A stretch of DNA of 64,000 bases from a bacterium (GTDB lineage: Bacteria > Spirochaetota > Leptospiria > Leptospirales > Leptonemataceae). Under the pieces are notes generated by a model. The model did not search any database. It was given only the letters and a program-made list of their open reading frames with translations, and was not told where the DNA came from. Positions 63,108-64,000 of the stretch are shown here, one piece after another. The DNA lies in the NCBI GenBank assembly GCA_024742665.1, contig JANSYA010000001.1, positions 434,001 to 498,000 of the forward strand, read 5' to 3'. Each line of letters opens with the position of its first letter. Position 1 is the stretch's first letter. A program made the translations under genes and the position numbers.

Positions 63108-63137
63108 AAATGCTTGCAGACTATTAGTGGGCGTGCT

Positions 63138-64000
63138 ATGCCGGTTGCCAGGAAACGTCCGGTGCCCGCTCTGCGAAATCATAGCCCCTTTCGATCGCAT
63201 TTTTCTCGCGTGCGAAGTCCCCGTGCGAGCGCTGCGCACTTGCTCTGTGGCGCTCTGCTTCTGCTCGGGACGGCTTCCTGTCTGGATTTCGATTGCCATT
63301 TTGCCGACAGCAGCTGCGAGCCGGTCGCGGCTCTACTGTTGTCCCAGAGCGCCGGGCTTCAGTCTGGCCTCAACGCTCAAAGTCAGCTCTACGTGGTGGA
63401 TCGCTCGAACGATCGCATCGTGCGCATAGACGATATGCTTGGCGCCAACTGGGTCGAATTCGGCACATCCGGCGGCGGCATCAATCAGTTCAATACGCCG
63501 GAAGGCGTCGGTGTCGATGTGAATGGGGCTATCTTTATTTCTGATTCATTCAGCCGTCGCATCGTACGGGTGGATGATATGATCGGTTCGAACTGGACCG
63601 AGTTCGGCACATCCGGCGCCGGTATCAATCAATTCAATGTCCCGGTTGGAGTAAGCCTGGATTCCGGCGGACAAGTCTACGTTCCCGATAACGGAAACGG
63701 CCGCATCGTGCGAATCGACGATATGGTCGGCACGAATTGGACGGAGCACGGTACGATGGGCGCCGGTGTCAATCAGTTCGATTCACCGGAAGGTATAACC
63801 GTAGATGCCAGCGGACGGATCTACGTCGCGGACCAGAACAATCACCGCATCGTTCGCATGGACGATATGAGCGGAACGAATTGGGTTTCGTTCGGAACAC
63901 TCGGCGGAGGTGTGAATCAGTTTAATGGCCCAACTGAAATCGCCCTGGATGCAGCCGGGCGGATCTACATCAGCGATAGCGGGAATATTCGCATTGTACG
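63138..64000 (+). CDS. NHL-repeat beta-propeller lipoprotein (partial, runs off right edge)
   Basis: About 287 codons without a stop to the window end. The start MPVARKRPVP is followed by a signal peptide with lipobox LLGTASC. From about residue 85 the protein is made of near-identical NHL repeats such as RIVRIDDMLGANWVEFGTSG, GINQFNTPEGV and DVNGAIFISDS, each 48 residues long. Four complete units and the start of a fifth are present. NHL propellers are protein- or ligand-binding scaffolds in secreted proteins; Leptospira-type genomes carry several. The true length and any C-terminal domain lie outside the window. Confidence 0.88.
   Translation, partial: MPVARKRPVPALRNHSPFRSHFSRVRSPRASAAHLLCGALLLLGTASCLDFDCHFADSSCEPVAALLLSQSAGLQSGLNAQSQLYVVDRSNDRIVRIDDMLGANWVEFGTSGGGINQFNTPEGVGVDVNGAIFISDSFSRRIVRVDDMIGSNWTEFGTSGAGINQFNVPVGVSLDSGGQVYVPDNGNGRIVRIDDMVGTNWTEHGTMGAGVNQFDSPEGITVDASGRIYVADQNNHRIVRMDDMSGTNWVSFGTLGGGVNQFNGPTEIALDAAGRIYISDSGNIRIV
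63414..64000 (+). repeat. Tandem 144-bp repeats encoding NHL propeller blades
   Basis: The codon for the first Arg of R-I-V-R recurs at 63414, 63558, 63702, 63846 and 63990, an exact 144-base period. Units are alike in protein sequence but differ at many third positions, so the array is old enough to have drifted at the DNA level. Confidence 0.85.

Noticed and set aside
1-64000. CRISPR arrays, insertion sequences, prophage or integron elements
   Set aside because: No regularly spaced short direct repeats outside coding repeats, no transposase or integrase motifs, and no terminal inverted repeats with target duplications were found.

Overview
The window looks like chromosomal DNA of a GC-rich spirochaete-like bacterium, most plausibly a member of the order Leptospirales other than the low-GC Leptospira species. 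This is inference. It rests on (i) a 2,418-residue secreted protein that resembles the giant Leptospira family I know as TIGR04388 (recalled, not searched), (ii) at least a dozen short lipoproteins whose signal peptides end in AC or NC, (iii) repeated use of 7TMR-DISM membrane receptors joined to cyclase, PP2C or AraC output domains, and (iv) a Ser/Thr kinase-AAA-GAF-cyclase giant. I saw no rRNA, tRNA, insertion sequence, phage gene or CRISPR array.

Layout. 1-13.3 kb is mainly signalling: the tail of an upstream gene, the kinase/ATPase/GAF/cyclase protein, an MlaC-like phospholipid-binding protein, a 7TM-PP2C phosphatase, a minus-strand pair (PanE-like reductase and HSL-type esterase), an HDOD protein and a response-regulator cyclase. 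13.3-21.2 kb is a block of small regulators next to redox enzymes: a TetR regulator divergent from a lipoprotein across three evenly spaced palindromes; an FMO-type monooxygenase divergent from a GMC oxidoreductase; an ArsR regulator and a flavodoxin-fold quinone reductase that both carry ATGTGCA/ATGCAT-type inverted repeats; and a TetR regulator with its own palindrome ahead of a His/Met-rich lipoprotein. 21.2-24.2 kb is a minus-strand run (small protein, DUF4231 protein, secreted protein, MFS transporter) divergent from bluB.

24.2-34.8 kb is a long co-directional run: bluB, a lipoprotein, an SDR, an LEA-2 lipoprotein, a class A penicillin-binding protein, a CsgG/DUF4384-like protein, a tightly coupled three-gene membrane/secreted set, and a pentapeptide-repeat protein. 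34.8-42.2 kb has an AraC regulator with a secreted protein, a 3-hydroxyisobutyrate-dehydrogenase-like enzyme, three overlapping small lipoproteins, an SseB-like protein and a 7TM adenylate/guanylate cyclase.

42.2-54 kb is the most unusual part. A giant secreted protein with a Hint autoprocessing domain and a toxin-like C-terminal tip is bracketed by two paralogous membrane-tethered AraC regulators. One of them is divergent from the giant gene across a 22-bp near-perfect palindrome. No cognate immunity gene is evident. 54-64 kb holds several unrecognised lipoproteins and secreted proteins, an NlpC/P60 peptidase, a PhoD-like phosphatase, a small HD alarmone-type hydrolase, and the start of an NHL beta-propeller lipoprotein with an exact 48-residue period that runs off the right edge.

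Most calls come from motif reading without database searches. Start codons were moved from the longest possible reading frame wherever a signal peptide, Shine-Dalgarno sequence or overlap with a neighbouring gene pointed to a shorter one.
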